DNA of 9,191 bases from Comamonadaceae bacterium (GCA_947458345.1 CANHBU010000050.1:1-9191), one strand, 5' to 3'; counted from the first letter of the stretch, positions 1-8,538 are shown. The notes: generated by a model from the letters alone, not told the origin. Numbers and translations: made by a program.

Positions 1-956
1 AAGGCCTCGGCCGGCATCAGGCGCTGAATGTGCGCTGGCTCCTGCGGCTCGCCCTTGCGCCGCTTGAGGGTCTCGTCGGCTTGGGCGGCGCGCACCAGCC
101 AGGTCATGCCGGCAGCCACTTCCAGCCCCCAATCGCCGGCTGCCTGAGGCAGATCGGCACCAAAAGTCTGATGGGCGCGCACTTGCGATGCCCGAGTCTT
201 GCCGGCTGGGGGCAACTGGGCCATCACCAGCGGATCATCGCGATTGAGCAGCATCAAGGCCTGCTGGCCATAGATGCGGGCTTTGGCCTGGGCGTAGGCC
301 TGCATCGAGCCATGCCAGTCCAGATGGTCCTGCGACAAGTTGAGCACCGTCGCTGCGGTGGGCTCGAAGCCCTCGACGCCGTCGAGCTGAAAACTCGACA
401 GCTCCAGCACCCAGACCTCGGGCAGGCTTTGGCGATCGAGCGCCTGACCCAAGGTATCGAGCAGAGTCGGGCCAATATTGCCGGCCACCGCCACCGTCTT
501 ACCCGAGCGCTCGAGCAAAAGTCCGGTCAAGGCCGTCACCGTGGTCTTGCCGTTGGTGCCGGTGACGGCCAGCACCGCGGGCCGATACGGCGCGGGCGCA
601 TCGGGATCGGTCTGCGGCTGGGCCAGATCGGCCAGCGCGCGGGCAAACAAGCTCAGCTCATTGCCCACATGCAGACCCATGGCGCGCGCCGCATCGACCA
701 CCGAAGCCGTCTCGGTGGGCGACAGGCCCGGGCTCTTGAACACCGCCTGCTGGCCCGACACCAGCTCGGCGCTCAAGGGGCCTGCAACAAAGCGCGCTTG
801 CGGACAGTGCTCGCGCAAGCCCTCGAGCTGCGGCGGCGCCTGCCGGGTGTCGGCCACGGTCACCTCAGCGCCCCAGCGCTGGCACCAGCGTGCCAAAGCC
901 AGGCCCGACAGGCCCAGACCCAGCACCAGCACGCGCTTGCCTTGCAGTGTGTTCAT
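1..956 (-). CDS. murD: MurD, UDP-N-acetylmuramoyl-L-alanine:D-glutamate ligase (3' end outside window)
   Basis: Cytoplasmic Mur ligase that adds D-glutamate to UDP-MurNAc-L-Ala using ATP. The first 318 codons are present; roughly the last third of the protein (most of the C-terminal glutamate-ligase domain) lies beyond the left edge. Visible from the N-terminus: a Rossmann-like UDP-binding start with GLGLSGLA (13-20), KSPGLSP (74-80), the ATP loop TGTNGKTT (132-139), AGNIG (158-162), ELSSFQL (185-191), [14 protein letters not shown] (205-218) and NRDDP (238-242). ELSSFQLD plus the short N-terminal domain separate it from MurE and MurF. The ATG at 956 overlaps the mraY stop (ATGA), so its translation is probably coupled to mraY; its own Shine-Dalgarno is weak (GAAG). 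The order mraY-murD is the standard dcw order, so ftsW, murG and murC are expected next, outside the window. The reading frame is intact as far as it can be seen. Confidence 0.97.
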   Translation of the reverse strand, partial: MNTLQGKRVLVLGLGLSGLALARWCQRWGAEVTVADTRQAPPQLEGLREHCPQARFVAGPLSAELVSGQQAVFKSPGLSPTETASVVDAARAMGLHVGNELSLFARALADLAQPQTDPDAPAPYRPAVLAVTGTNGKTTVTALTGLLLERSGKTVAVAGNIGPTLLDTLGQALDRQSLPEVWVLELSSFQLDGVEGFEPTAATVLNLSQDHLDWHGSMQAYAQAKARIYGQQALMLLNRDDPLVMAQLPPAGKTRASQVRAHQTFGADLPQAAGDWGLEVAAGMTWLVRAAQADETLKRRKGEPQEPAHIQRLMPAEA

Positions 957-2131
957 CGCAGCTTCAAAGTCGACAGCCCCACCAGACACAGGAGCATGGT
1001 GATGATCCAAAACCGCACCACCACCTGCGTTTCCTTCCACCCGCTCTTTTCAAAATGGTGGTGCAAGGGCGCCATCTTGAGGATGCGCCGGCCCTGGCCA
1101 TACTTTTTCTTGGTGTACTTGAAATACAGCACCTGGGCCATGACCGACAAGGCCTCCACCACAAAAATACCGCCCATGATGGCCAGCACGATTTCCTGGC
1201 GCACGATGATGGCAATCGTCCCCAGCGCGGCGCCCAGCGCCAGGGCGCCGACATCGCCCATGAAGACCTGCGCCGGATGGGTGTTGAACCACAAGAAAGC
1301 CAGACCGGCGCCGGCCATGGCGGCGCAGAAGATGAGCAGCTCGCCCGAGCCCGGGATGTAGGGCAGGAACAGGTATTTGGAGTAGACGGAGCTGCCGGTG
1401 ACGTAGGCAAACACCCCCAGGGCCGAGCCGACCATGACCACAGGCATGATGGCCAGCCCGTCCAGGCCGTCTGTCAGGTTGACTGCGTTGCTCGAGCCGA
1501 CGATGACCAGGTAAGTCAGGATGACGAAGCCGAACACGCCCAGCGGATAGCTGACTTCCTTGAAAAAAGGCAGCATCAGACCGGCCTTGGGCGGCAGGTC
1601 GACATCAAAGCCCGAGCGCACCCAATTGAAGAACAGTTCGAGCACGCGGGCGTTGGAGCTCTCCGAAATGCTAAAGACCAGATAGAGCGCCGCCATCAGC
1701 CCGATGAGCGACTGCCAGAGGTATTTTTCGCCCGAGCGCATGCCTTCCGGATCCTTGCGCACGACCTTGCGCCAGTCGTCTGCCCAGCCGATCGCACCAA
1801 AGCCCAGGGTCACGATCAGCACGATCCAGACAAAGCGGTTGGACAGGTCAAACCAGAGCAAAGTGGCCACGGCAATGGACAGCAAGATCAGCACCCCGCC
1901 CATGGTGGGCGTGCCGCTCTTGACCAAATGGCTCTGCATCGCATATTCGCGCACCGGCTGACCGATCTTGAGGGCCGTCAGGCGTCGGATCACCCAGGGC
2001 CCGGCGATCAGGCCGATGAGCAAAGCCGTCATGGCGGCCATCACCGCACGAAAGGTCAGGTACTGAAACACCCTGAAAAAACTCAGCTCGGGCGACAAGC
2101 CCTGCAGCCACTGGGCCAGCCACATCAGCAT
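953..2131 (-). CDS. mraY: MraY, phospho-N-acetylmuramoyl-pentapeptide transferase
   Basis: Polytopic inner-membrane enzyme that transfers phospho-MurNAc-pentapeptide from UDP to undecaprenyl phosphate, making lipid I. With the ATG at 2131 it has 392 residues, longer than the 360 of E. coli but, from memory, usual for Burkholderiales; part of the extra length is a periplasmic loop around residues 155-195. Key motifs are present: SGTPTMGG (72-79), GWADDWRK (115-122) with the catalytic-type Asp pair D118/D119, [10 protein letters not shown] (218-227) with D221 and D224, [10 protein letters not shown] (291-300) and PLHHHFE (355-361). About ten hydrophobic segments follow the family pattern. Start choice: AAGGAG lies 5 bases before the ATG at 2131; a second ATG two codons later (2125) is too far from it, and a GTG at 2158 would push the gene deeper into murF. 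It overlaps the murF end by 7 bases and the murD start by 4. Confidence 0.98.
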   Translation of the reverse strand: MLMWLAQWLQGLSPELSFFRVFQYLTFRAVMAAMTALLIGLIAGPWVIRRLTALKIGQPVREYAMQSHLVKSGTPTMGGVLILLSIAVATLLWFDLSNRFVWIVLIVTLGFGAIGWADDWRKVVRKDPEGMRSGEKYLWQSLIGLMAALYLVFSISESSNARVLELFFNWVRSGFDVDLPPKAGLMLPFFKEVSYPLGVFGFVILTYLVIVGSSNAVNLTDGLDGLAIMPVVMVGSALGVFAYVTGSSVYSKYLFLPYIPGSGELLIFCAAMAGAGLAFLWFNTHPAQVFMGDVGALALGAALGTIAIIVRQEIVLAIMGGIFVVEALSVMAQVLYFKYTKKKYGQGRRILKMAPLHHHFEKSGWKETQVVVRFWIITMLLCLVGLSTLKLR

Positions 2132-3507
2132 GCGTGCTCCTTGGCCGGCTGCTTGCACAGCGCCTCAAGGGCCTGCACCACCCGCTCCATGCGCATAAAG
2201 CGCGAGCCCTTGACCAGCACGCTGGCGGCCACGGCCTTCGGCAGCTGCACCATCAAGTCATCCATCGATTCAAAATGGCGCGCGCCGGGACAGGCCCGCG
2301 CCGCATGGCGCATCAGCTCGCCGCAGCACCACAGCTGCTCGATGCCTGTCTGGGCCACCTGCTGCCCGACCTCGACATGAAGGGCAGGCCCCTGATCGCC
2401 CACCTCGCCCATGTCACCGAGCACCAGCAAGCGCGGCCCAGGCAGCCCATGGAGTACCTCGATGGCCGCGCGCACCGAATCCGGATTGGCGTTGTAGCTG
2501 TCGTCGACCAGAGTCAGTGGCGCACCGCCAGGCCGGTGCAGGCTCAGGCTGCGCGAGCGGCCAGCCACCGGCTCGAATGCCGACAGGCCCTGCGCGATGG
2601 CAGGCAGCGGCACACCGGCTGCCAAAGCGCAAGCGGCAGCGGCCAGGGCGTTCTTGACATTGTGCAAGCCGGCCACCTGGAGCGTAAATTCGAACGGGCC
2701 TGCGGGTGTGCGCGCACTGACCTGCCAGTGCCCTGACTGGGCGCGGGCCTGCGCAGTCACGTCGGCCGGGCCCTGCAATGCAAACGTGAGCACCCGGCGC
2801 GCACCGGCACGCTCGCGCCACAGCGCGGTGTAGGCATCGTCGGCCGGAAACACCGCCCAACCATCGGCTGGCAAAGCATCGAGCACCGAGCCGTTTTCGC
2901 GCGCGACGGCTTCGACCGTGGCCATGAATTCCAAATGCTCGCGCTGCGCGTTGTTGACCAGGGCCACCGTCGGCCGCGCGATCTGCGCCAGCTGGGCGAT
3001 CTCACCCGGGTGGTTCATGCCCAACTCGAGCACCGCCAGACGGTGCTCGGGCCGCAGGCGCAGCAGCGTCAGGGGCACGCCGATCTCGTTGTTGAAGTTG
3101 CCCTGGGTGGCCAGCGATGCCGCACCGGCGTGCACGCGCAAGATGGCTGCCACCATCTGCGTCACCGTGGTCTTGCCGTTGCTGCCGGTCACCGCAATCA
3201 GCGGGCCGCGCAGCTGCTCGCGCCAGCGGGCAGCCAGCGCGCCCAGCGCGGCGCGGCTGTCGGCCACCTGCAGCCCCGGCAAACCCGCCGCCTGCAAGCC
3301 CTGCTCGGCCAAGGCAGCGACCGCACCGGCAGCGCGGGCCTGGGGCAAAAAATCATGCGCATCAAAACGCTCGCCACGCAGAGCCACAAAAAAATCGCCG
3401 GGCTGCAGACTGCGGCTGTCGGTGTGCACCCGCGCAATGCGCAGCTGGCCATCGCCCAGCAGCAGCGAGCCGGGCAACAGAGCATGGGCCTGGGCCAGCG
3501 TCATCAT
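2125..3507 (-). CDS. murF: MurF, UDP-MurNAc-tripeptide:D-alanyl-D-alanine ligase
   Basis: Last cytoplasmic Mur ligase: joins the D-Ala-D-Ala dipeptide to UDP-MurNAc-L-Ala-D-Glu-meso-DAP with ATP, giving the pentapeptide substrate of MraY. The 460 residues are normal for the family. N-terminal domain with [14 protein letters not shown] (30-43); central ATPase domain with TGSNGKTT (107-114), [14 protein letters not shown] (136-149), [10 protein letters not shown] (161-170) and [10 protein letters not shown] (185-194); C-terminal domain with [10 protein letters not shown] (281-290), [10 protein letters not shown] (335-344) and GDMGEVG (364-370). [18 protein letters not shown] and DSYNANP distinguish MurF from the other ligases. 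The gene begins with two ATG codons in a row (3507 and 3504): the first overlaps the murE stop by 4 bases, the second by 1. I list the first; the difference is one residue. All expected motifs are intact. Confidence 0.98.
   Translation of the reverse strand: MMTLAQAHALLPGSLLLGDGQLRIARVHTDSRSLQPGDFFVALRGERFDAHDFLPQARAAGAVAALAEQGLQAAGLPGLQVADSRAALGALAARWREQLRGPLIAVTGSNGKTTVTQMVAAILRVHAGAASLATQGNFNNEIGVPLTLLRLRPEHRLAVLELGMNHPGEIAQLAQIARPTVALVNNAQREHLEFMATVEAVARENGSVLDALPADGWAVFPADDAYTALWRERAGARRVLTFALQGPADVTAQARAQSGHWQVSARTPAGPFEFTLQVAGLHNVKNALAAAACALAAGVPLPAIAQGLSAFEPVAGRSRSLSLHRPGGAPLTLVDDSYNANPDSVRAAIEVLHGLPGPRLLVLGDMGEVGDQGPALHVEVGQQVAQTGIEQLWCCGELMRHAARACPGARHFESMDDLMVQLPKAVAASVLVKGSRFMRMERVVQALEALCKQPAKEHAC
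2132..2142 (-). promoter_or_regulatory. ribosome binding site of mraY
   Basis: AAGGAG at 2142-2137, within the end of murF, is 5 bases before the ATG at 2131 and 11 bases before the ATG at 2125. It decides for the upstream ATG. Confidence 0.65.
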
Positions 3508-5003
3508 GTTGGGCCTGCCTTGGCGCTGCGCCGCGCCGCGAGCGCCCGCTGCACCTGCTCGCGATCCGAAAACGGCAGACGCTGGCCAGCGAGCTCTTGG
3601 TAGTCCTCGTGGCCCTTGCCGGCCACCAACACCACGTCGGCATCGCTGGCCTGCTGCAAAGCCTGCGCGATGGCCAGCGCGCGATCGGTCTGAACCAGGG
3701 CGTGGTCCTGCGAGGGCAAGCCGGCGAGCATCTCCTGCACGATGGCTTGCGCCGGCTCGCTGCGCGGATTGTCACTGGTGAGCACCAGCCGATCGGCGCA
3801 GCGCTGGGCCGCCGCAGCCATCAAAGGCCGCTTCATGCGGTCGCGATCGCCGCCGCAACCGAACACCACCCACAGCTGTCCACCGCGCGCAGCGGCCAGC
3901 GGCCGCAAGGCCAGCAAGGCCTGCTCCAGCGCATCGGGCGTGTGGGCGTAGTCGACCACGGCCAAAGGCTGGCCCTTTTCCCCAAACGACTCCATCCGGC
4001 CGGGCACGGGCGCGATGTGGGCGCAAGCGGCCGTTGCCTGCTCTAGCGTCAAGCCCAGACTGCGCAGCGCACCCACCACACCGAGCAAATTGCCGACGTT
4101 GTAGTCGCCGCAAGCTGGAACGCGCAGGCGGGCAGTGCGCTGGCCCTCTTGCAGATCGAAGACCATGGCGCCGTCCTCAGCCCGAATGTGGCGGGCCCGC
4201 AGGCGCGCATCGGCGCGGCAAGACAGCGTCCACACCTGCAAGCCCGTGCGCTGGGCGAGCTGGCCGGCCAACTCGGCTCCTCTGGGGTCGTCCACATTGA
4301 TTACGGCAGCGCGCAAGCCTGGCCAGTCGAACAACTGCGCCTTGGCCTGCCAGTACGCGTCCATACTGCCGTGGTAATCCAGATGGTCCTGCGTGAAATT
4401 GGTGAAGATCGCGGTGTCGATGGCCAGGCCGGCCAGCCGCGCTTCGGCCAAGCCAATGGAGGAGGCCTCCAAAGTGCAAGCCACGCAGCCCTCATCGGCC
4501 AGGCGCCGAAGCTCGCCTTGCAGCAAGACCGGGTCGGGCGTGGTCAGGCCACTGATGGCCATGCGCCCCGGCTCGCCGATACCCAAAGTGCCGACCACCG
4601 CACAGCGGCGGCCCGCGGCGGCAAGGGCCTGCGCCAGCCACCAGGCGGTGGTGGTCTTGCCGTTGGTGCCCGTGACCGCCAGCACCGGCATGGCCGCGCT
4701 GGGCTGGCGATAAAACGTGGCCGCGATCGGGCCGGCGTGCGCCTTCAGGCCGCTGTAGCGGGCCAGACGCACATCTTCAAGATCCAAGCCCAGCTCTGCG
4801 CTGCCTTGCTGCTCGATCAGGCAGGCACTTGCACCAGCGGCCAGCAGTTGCGGCACGAAACGCCGCGCATCGGTGGCAGCGCCCGGCCAGGCCAGGAATG
4901 CGTCACCGCTGCGCACGCGCCGGCTGTCCGCGTGCAGTGCGCGCGCGCCGCGCAAGTGCAGCCAGTCCACCGCTTGCTGCGGGGTGTGCAGCACGCTGCT
5001 CAA
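3504..5003 (-). CDS. murE: MurE, UDP-MurNAc-L-Ala-D-Glu:meso-diaminopimelate ligase
   Basis: Cytoplasmic ATP-dependent ligase that adds the third amino acid to the peptidoglycan precursor. The motif DNPR (411-414) is the known signature for meso-diaminopimelate rather than L-lysine, so the wall is expected to be of the Gram-negative DAP type. Other motifs: DSRRVRSGDAFLAWPG (26-41), ATP loop TGTNGKTTT (111-119), TTPDP (154-158), EASS (179-182), TNFTQDHLDYHGS (201-213), GRMESF (335-340), DYAHTPDAL (351-359), GCGGDRD (382-388) and GKGHE (462-466). Length is 499 residues. The start is a TTG at 5003 that overlaps the ftsI stop (TTGA); GGGAG lies 7 bases upstream, and no in-frame ATG is near. A GTG three codons on (4994) would be 16 bases from that site and is less likely. 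The C-terminal tail after the last conserved block is Ala/Arg-rich and not distinctive. Confidence 0.97.
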   Translation of the reverse strand: MSSVLHTPQQAVDWLHLRGARALHADSRRVRSGDAFLAWPGAATDARRFVPQLLAAGASACLIEQQGSAELGLDLEDVRLARYSGLKAHAGPIAATFYRQPSAAMPVLAVTGTNGKTTTAWWLAQALAAAGRRCAVVGTLGIGEPGRMAISGLTTPDPVLLQGELRRLADEGCVACTLEASSIGLAEARLAGLAIDTAIFTNFTQDHLDYHGSMDAYWQAKAQLFDWPGLRAAVINVDDPRGAELAGQLAQRTGLQVWTLSCRADARLRARHIRAEDGAMVFDLQEGQRTARLRVPACGDYNVGNLLGVVGALRSLGLTLEQATAACAHIAPVPGRMESFGEKGQPLAVVDYAHTPDALEQALLALRPLAAARGGQLWVVFGCGGDRDRMKRPLMAAAAQRCADRLVLTSDNPRSEPAQAIVQEMLAGLPSQDHALVQTDRALAIAQALQQASDADVVLVAGKGHEDYQELAGQRLPFSDREQVQRALAARRSAKAGPT

Positions 5004-6733
5004 AACGACTCTCCCGGCGCCTTGGCGATGATCTGCGGCTTGACGGCCACATCGGGCGGCAGCCCCATCATGCGCAGCGTCTGCTGCACCGTCTGGGCGA
5101 ACACCGGCGCGGCCACATCGCCGCCGTAATAGCGACCGTTGCCCGGCTCGTCAATCATCACCGCAACCACGATGCGCGGCTTTTCCACGGGGGCCAGGCC
5201 CACAAAGAAGCCGCGGTACTTGTTGGTGGCGTAGCCCTTGCCTTCTTGCTTGTGCGTGGTGCCGGTTTTGCCACCGACGGAATAGCCGATGGTCTGTGCC
5301 TTTTGCGCTGTGCCGCCCGGCTGGGTCACCAGATGCAGCATCTGGCGCATGGCCAAAGCATTTTTCGCACTGAAGACTTGCACCCCTGCTATCGGTTCGC
5401 TGACCTTGAGCAAGCTGGCCGGCGCCAGGTCGCCATCGCGCGCAAACACGGTGTAGGCGTGCGCCAGCTGAAACAGCGACACCGACAGGCCATAGCCGTA
5501 GCTCATGGTCGCTTGCTCGATCGGTCGCCAGGTCTTGTAGGGGCGCAGGCGGCCACTGACTGCGCCCGGAAAGGGCAGCTGCGGCTTTTGCCCAAAGCCC
5601 GCGCGTGCGTAGTATTCCCACATGTCGCGCGCCGGCAGCTGCATGGCCATCTTGACGGTGCCCACATTGCTCGACTTTTGAATCACCTGCGAGACGCTGA
5701 GCAGGCCCTGGGGATGGGCATCGCTGATGGTCGATCCGGCCAGCGTCATCCGGCCCGGGGCTGTCTGTATCAGGGTCTCGGGCTGCACCAGACCCTGCTC
5801 GAGGGCCGCCGCCACGGCAAAGGCCTTCATGGTCGAGCCGGGCTCGAAGGTGTCGGTCAGTGCCCGGTTGCGCAGCTGCGCACCGCTGAGGTGAACGCGC
5901 TTGTCGGGGGTGTAGCTAGGGTAGTTGGCCAGCGCAAGCACCTCACCGCTTTGCGCATCGAGCACCACCACACTGCCGGCCTTGGCCTTGTGTTCGAGCA
6001 CCGCATCGCGCAGCTTTTGGTAGGCAAAGAACTGCACCTTTGAGTCGATGGACAGCTGCAGATCACGGCCATCGACCGGCGGCACCTGCTCGCCCACGTC
6101 TTCGACCACCCGCCCGAAGCGGTCCTTGATGACGCGCCGTGAGCCGGCCTGTCCGGCCAGCTGCTTGTCAAAGGCCAGCTCCACGCCTTCTTGACCCAGG
6201 TTTTCAACGTTGGCAAAGCCCACCACATGGGCGGCGGCCTCGCCATCGGGATACTGGCGCTTGTAGCCGGCGCGCTGGTAGATGCCCTTGATGCCCAGCG
6301 CCGCGATCTGCTTGGCCACCGGCTCGTCGACCTGGCGCTTGAGCCAGACAAAGGTCTTGTCCTCATCGGACAGCCGATGCTTGAGATCGGCCAGCGGCAC
6401 TTCAAGCAGGCGCGCCAATTCGGCCAACTGCGCGGGGCTCGCCTGCACATCTTCGGGAATGGCCCAAAAGCTCGGCGCCGGCACGTTGTAGGCCAAAACC
6501 AAGCCGTTGCGGTCCATGATGCGACCCCGACTGGCCGGCAATTCGAGCGTGCGGGCAAAGCGCACCTGTCCCTGCTTGATATAGAAATCGTTGCCCACCA
6601 CCTGGATGTAGGCGGCCCGGCCCGCCAGCACCACAAAGCCCAGTGCGATTGCGGCCACGATGAACTTGCTGCGCCAAACCGGCGTGGGCGCGGCCAACAG
6701 GGGGCTGGCGCTGTAGCGCACGCTCTTGCTCAC
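5000..6733 (-). CDS. ftsI: FtsI (PBP3), septal peptidoglycan D,D-transpeptidase
   Basis: Class B penicillin-binding protein that cross-links peptidoglycan at the division septum, working with FtsW and the FtsQLB complex. It has 577 residues (E. coli 588). A short cytoplasmic tail with basic residues is followed by one membrane anchor (about 24-43). The PBP dimer/pedestal region begins near RTLELPASRGRIMDRNG (61-77). The transpeptidase domain has all three active-site motifs: STMK with nucleophile S300 and K303, SSN at 354-356, and KTGT at 489-492; YGYGLSVSLFQLAHAY (412-427) is also typical. It starts with GTG at 6733, overlapping the ftsL stop (GTGA), with GGAGG 6 bases upstream. Position straight after ftsL and before murE is the standard place of ftsI, which makes this ftsI rather than the elongation homologue mrdA, normally beside rodA. 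It is the target of several beta-lactams in other bacteria. Confidence 0.98.
   Translation of the reverse strand: MSKSVRYSASPLLAAPTPVWRSKFIVAAIALGFVVLAGRAAYIQVVGNDFYIKQGQVRFARTLELPASRGRIMDRNGLVLAYNVPAPSFWAIPEDVQASPAQLAELARLLEVPLADLKHRLSDEDKTFVWLKRQVDEPVAKQIAALGIKGIYQRAGYKRQYPDGEAAAHVVGFANVENLGQEGVELAFDKQLAGQAGSRRVIKDRFGRVVEDVGEQVPPVDGRDLQLSIDSKVQFFAYQKLRDAVLEHKAKAGSVVVLDAQSGEVLALANYPSYTPDKRVHLSGAQLRNRALTDTFEPGSTMKAFAVAAALEQGLVQPETLIQTAPGRMTLAGSTISDAHPQGLLSVSQVIQKSSNVGTVKMAMQLPARDMWEYYARAGFGQKPQLPFPGAVSGRLRPYKTWRPIEQATMSYGYGLSVSLFQLAHAYTVFARDGDLAPASLLKVSEPIAGVQVFSAKNALAMRQMLHLVTQPGGTAQKAQTIGYSVGGKTGTTHKQEGKGYATNKYRGFFVGLAPVEKPRIVVAVMIDEPGNGRYYGGDVAAPVFAQTVQQTLRMMGLPPDVAVKPQIIAKAPGESF
5004..5015 (-). 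promoter_or_regulatory. ribosome binding site of murE (TTG start)
   Basis: GGGAGAG at 5015-5009 lies in the last codons of ftsI. Its GGGAG core is 7 bases before the TTG at 5003 and 16 bases before the alternative GTG at 4994, so it favours TTG. Confidence 0.6.
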
Positions 6734-7014
6734 GGCTTGCCTCCAGCGGCGGTGTCGGGCAGGGTCACGTACTGGGTGATCGCCGGCGTGACGGTGCGCA
6801 TCTGCAGCTTTTCCTTGGCCAGCCGCTCGACCCGCAAAGGCGTGGCCTGGCCGCGGGTCTGGGCCTGCAGACTCTCGTGCGCCGCCTCCAGCTTGTAGGT
6901 CTGGGCGGCCGCCTTCTCAAGCTCCACATACAGACGGCGCGACTCGTACTGCACATGCACCAGATACAGGGCCGTGGCCATAACCGCCAAAGTGAGCGCC
7001 AAATTGAGCCGCAT
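6730..7014 (-). CDS. ftsL: FtsL, cell division protein
   Basis: Small bitopic inner-membrane protein of the FtsQLB complex, which passes the activation signal to the septal synthase FtsWI. The 94 residues show an almost absent cytoplasmic tail (M-R-L-N), one membrane segment (about 4-20) and a periplasmic helix from about 24 to 70 rich in Leu, Ala, Glu and Arg that looks like a coiled coil. FtsL sequences are poorly conserved, so the call leans on size, topology and place between rsmH and ftsI, its standard position. The cytoplasmic tail is shorter than that of E. coli FtsL. The ATG at 7014 overlaps the rsmH stop by one base (TGATG); GGAGA is 7 bases upstream. Its stop overlaps the ftsI start. 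Confidence 0.93.
   Translation of the reverse strand: MRLNLALTLAVMATALYLVHVQYESRRLYVELEKAAAQTYKLEAAHESLQAQTRGQATPLRVERLAKEKLQMRTVTPAITQYVTLPDTAAGGKP
6734..6744 (-). promoter_or_regulatory. ribosome binding site of ftsI (GTG start)
   Basis: GGAGG at 6744-6740 lies inside the end of ftsL, 6 bases before the GTG at 6733. It is among the strongest Shine-Dalgarno matches in the window and decides the non-ATG start. Confidence 0.7.
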
Positions 7015-7970
7015 CAGATCGTCTCCGTGCGCTCGGCCACACGCATGACGGCACTGCGTGCGCGCGCATTGGCCTCAATTTCAGCCTGCGAGGGCTTGAC
7101 ACGCTCGATCAGCCGCAGGCGCATGGCCTGGGGCGCGGCCATCGGCGCGCGACGGTCGAACACCTGGCGCGCATGGGCCGCCATGAACTGCTTGACGATC
7201 CGATCTTCAAGAGAGTGAAAGCTGATCACGACCAGTCGACCTTGTGGTTTCAACACCTGCAGCGATGCCGCTAAGGCCTGCTGCAACTCTTGCAGCTCGG
7301 CGTTAATGAAAATCCGAAAAGCCTGAAACGTGCGCGTGGCCGGGTCTTTCCCAGCCTCGCGGGTGCGGACCGCGCCAGCCACGACCTGGGCCAATTGGGC
7401 GGTGCGGTCCAAAGGTCCGTGCTGCTGGCGCCAGCGATCAATCGCCTTTGCAACCGACCCAGCAAACCGTTCTTCGCCGTAATCACGAATCACCTCGGTC
7501 ATCTGCTCCACACTGGCTTGTGCGAGCCACTGCGCCACGCTCTGACCGCGCGTCGGATCCATGCGCATGTCCAAGGGGCCGTCGTGGCGAAAAGAAAAAC
7601 CGCGGCTGGCGTCGTCGATCTGGGGCGAGCTCACGCCCAGGTCCATGAGCAGTCCATCGGCACTGGCCGGTGGCAATTGCGCCAATTGCGCAAAGCCCTC
7701 GTGGCGCATGGAAAACCGCGCATCCTGCGCGGCCAGCTGCGCGCCCACCGCAACGGCCTGTGGATCCTTGTCGAAGGCCAGCAAGCGGCCCTGCGGCGAG
7801 AGCGCCGAGAGGATGCGGCGCGCATGCCCGCCGCGGCCGAAAGTGGCATCGATGTAGCTTGCGTGCGGATGCACAGCCAGGGCCTGGACGGCCTCGGTGA
7901 GCAAGACGGTTTGATGTTCCCATGGGCCTTGCACCGTCGTGTCTTCAGAAAGAGAAGTCCTTGAACACAT
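7014..7970 (-). CDS. rsmH: RsmH (MraW), 16S rRNA m4C1402 N4-methyltransferase
   Basis: SAM-dependent methyltransferase that acts on N4 of C1402 in the decoding centre of 16S rRNA. Numbering from the ATG at 7970 (318 residues): SAM-binding DATFGRGGH (41-49), FDKDP (66-70), [12 protein letters not shown] (108-119), RGFSF (123-127), GPLDMRMD (131-138), GEERFA (165-170), [15 protein letters not shown] (209-223), [13 protein letters not shown] (248-260) and the C-terminal [13 protein letters not shown] (302-314). All are family hallmarks. The start is unresolved. The ATG at 7970 gives the longest form and overlaps the mraZ end by 26 bases, with a poor Shine-Dalgarno 12 bases away. A GTG at 7934 gives 306 residues, lies 10 bases after the mraZ stop, and leaves six residues before the conserved His of HQTVLL, as in the E. 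coli protein. I list the outer limit; the short form may be the real one. Confidence 0.97.
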   Translation of the reverse strand: MCSRTSLSEDTTVQGPWEHQTVLLTEAVQALAVHPHASYIDATFGRGGHARRILSALSPQGRLLAFDKDPQAVAVGAQLAAQDARFSMRHEGFAQLAQLPPASADGLLMDLGVSSPQIDDASRGFSFRHDGPLDMRMDPTRGQSVAQWLAQASVEQMTEVIRDYGEERFAGSVAKAIDRWRQQHGPLDRTAQLAQVVAGAVRTREAGKDPATRTFQAFRIFINAELQELQQALAASLQVLKPQGRLVVISFHSLEDRIVKQFMAAHARQVFDRRAPMAAPQAMRLRLIERVKPSQAEIEANARARSAVMRVAERTETI

Positions 7971-8373
7971 CGGGCATCTGGGCCTTCATCTGCTCGGCCT
8001 CCTGGGCCGCATACGTGGCAGCGTCCCACAATTCGAAGTGCCCGCCCATGCCCAGCAGCACCGTCTCGCGACTCAGGCCGGCGGCGCTGCGCAGCTCGGG
8101 CGAGACCAACACGCGCCCGCTGGCATCCATGTCCACGTCCATGGCGTTGCCCAGAAAAATGCGCTTCCACCACTGAGCCTGCATGGGCAGCGCTGCAATA
8201 CGCTCGCGGAACTTTTCCCACTCTGGGCGCGCAAAGATCATCAGGCAGCCGTGGGGGTGCTTGGTCAGGGTCAGCTGACCGGCCGCCGTGGCCGCCAGCA
8301 CATCGCGGTGCCGGGTGGGCACGGCCAGGCGACCCTTGCTGTCCAGAACAATGGATGACGCACCCTGAAACAC
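7945..8373 (-). CDS. mraZ: MraZ, dcw cluster transcription regulator
   Basis: DNA-binding protein of the SpoVT-AbrB fold; in E. coli it represses its own dcw promoter by binding short direct repeats upstream of mraZ. With the GTG at 8373 it has 142 residues, usual for the family, and begins with the family's FQGASS. Two AbrB-like half domains are seen: [14 protein letters not shown] (11-24) and the repeat [13 protein letters not shown] (83-95). The linker carries [11 protein letters not shown] (37-47), RPEW (49-52) and [10 protein letters not shown] (68-77), and [12 protein letters not shown] (106-117) follows the second half. TGAGGG lies 8 bases before this GTG. A GTG at 8415 would also keep the frame open, but it would run through the putative operator repeats and add 14 residues absent from the family. 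It is the first gene of the cluster, so the promoter should lie just upstream. Confidence 0.97.
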   Translation of the reverse strand: MFQGASSIVLDSKGRLAVPTRHRDVLAATAAGQLTLTKHPHGCLMIFARPEWEKFRERIAALPMQAQWWKRIFLGNAMDVDMDASGRVLVSPELRSAAGLSRETVLLGMGGHFELWDAATYAAQEAEQMKAQMPDVFKDFSF

Positions 8374-8387
8374 CAGACCAACCCTCA
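8374..8387 (-). promoter_or_regulatory. ribosome binding site deciding the mraZ GTG start
   Basis: TGAGGG at 8387-8382 is 8 bases before the GTG at 8373. This supports the 142-residue MraZ over the longer frame from 8415. Confidence 0.6.
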
Positions 8388-8395
8388 GTTCAGCA

Positions 8396-8425
8396 TTTTT
8401 CCCACAAAAATGCACTTTTCACCAC
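8396..8425 (-). promoter_or_regulatory. putative MraZ operator: three 10-bp-spaced repeats
   Basis: Read on the minus strand, three consecutive 10-mers start with GTG and end in an A or T run: GTGGTGAAAA (8425-8416), GTGCATTTTT (8415-8406) and GTGGGAAAAA (8405-8396). Offset by one base they give TGGTG, TGCAT and TGGGA, each separated by five bases. This is the spacing described for E. coli MraZ boxes (TGGGN with 5-base spacers). Only the third matches TGGGN fully. The block overlaps the candidate -10 box and ends 22 bases before the mraZ start, which fits autoregulation of the cluster. Binding is inferred. Confidence 0.5.
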
Positions 8426-8451
8426 TTTAACAGGAAAGCGGTGGTGTTCAA
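8424..8451 (-). promoter_or_regulatory. candidate sigma-70 promoter of mraZ / dcw cluster
   Basis: On the minus strand TTGAAC (8451-8446) and TAAAGT (8429-8424) are separated by 16 bases; each matches four of six consensus positions. Transcription would start near 8417, about 45 bases before the mraZ GTG, inside the repeat block thought to bind MraZ. The whole 8380-8590 stretch is markedly richer in A and T than its surroundings, as expected of a promoter region. Other near-matches such as TAGAAT (8504-8499) lack a paired -35 box. The match is modest. Confidence 0.35.
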
Positions 8452-8538
8452 GGGTTTAGGAACAAAAATTTTTCAATGAAATCAAGGACTTAGAGTCGAT
8501 TCTAGACAGTCTTTAACATTAAAAAGTTGTTTCCAATG

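Noticed and set aside
30..1361. Long plus-strand open frame (443 codons) across murD and the end of mraY
   Set aside because: Antisense to two genes with full family motifs; its translation is Gln/His/Arg/Ala-rich with no domain, as expected of a mirror frame in GC-rich DNA.
2132..2158. Longer MraY from the GTG at 2158
   Set aside because: The strong AAGGAG lies downstream of that GTG and serves the ATG at 2131; the extension would deepen the overlap with murF.
890..2380. Plus-strand open frame of 496 codons opposite mraY and murF
   Set aside because: Rich in His, Gln and Asp because it mirrors hydrophobic mraY codons; no recognisable motif and wholly antisense to real genes.
4829..6043. 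Plus-strand open frame of 404 codons opposite ftsI and murE
   Set aside because: Antisense shadow of the PBP domain and murE start; no motif or plausible ribosome site.
8374..8415. Longer MraZ from the GTG at 8415
   Set aside because: Adds 14 residues unknown in the family, lacks a ribosome site and would place coding sequence over the putative operator.
8499..8504. TAGAAT (minus strand) as a -10 box of an upstream dcw promoter
   Set aside because: Five of six matches, but there is no acceptable -35 hexamer 15 to 19 bases upstream.
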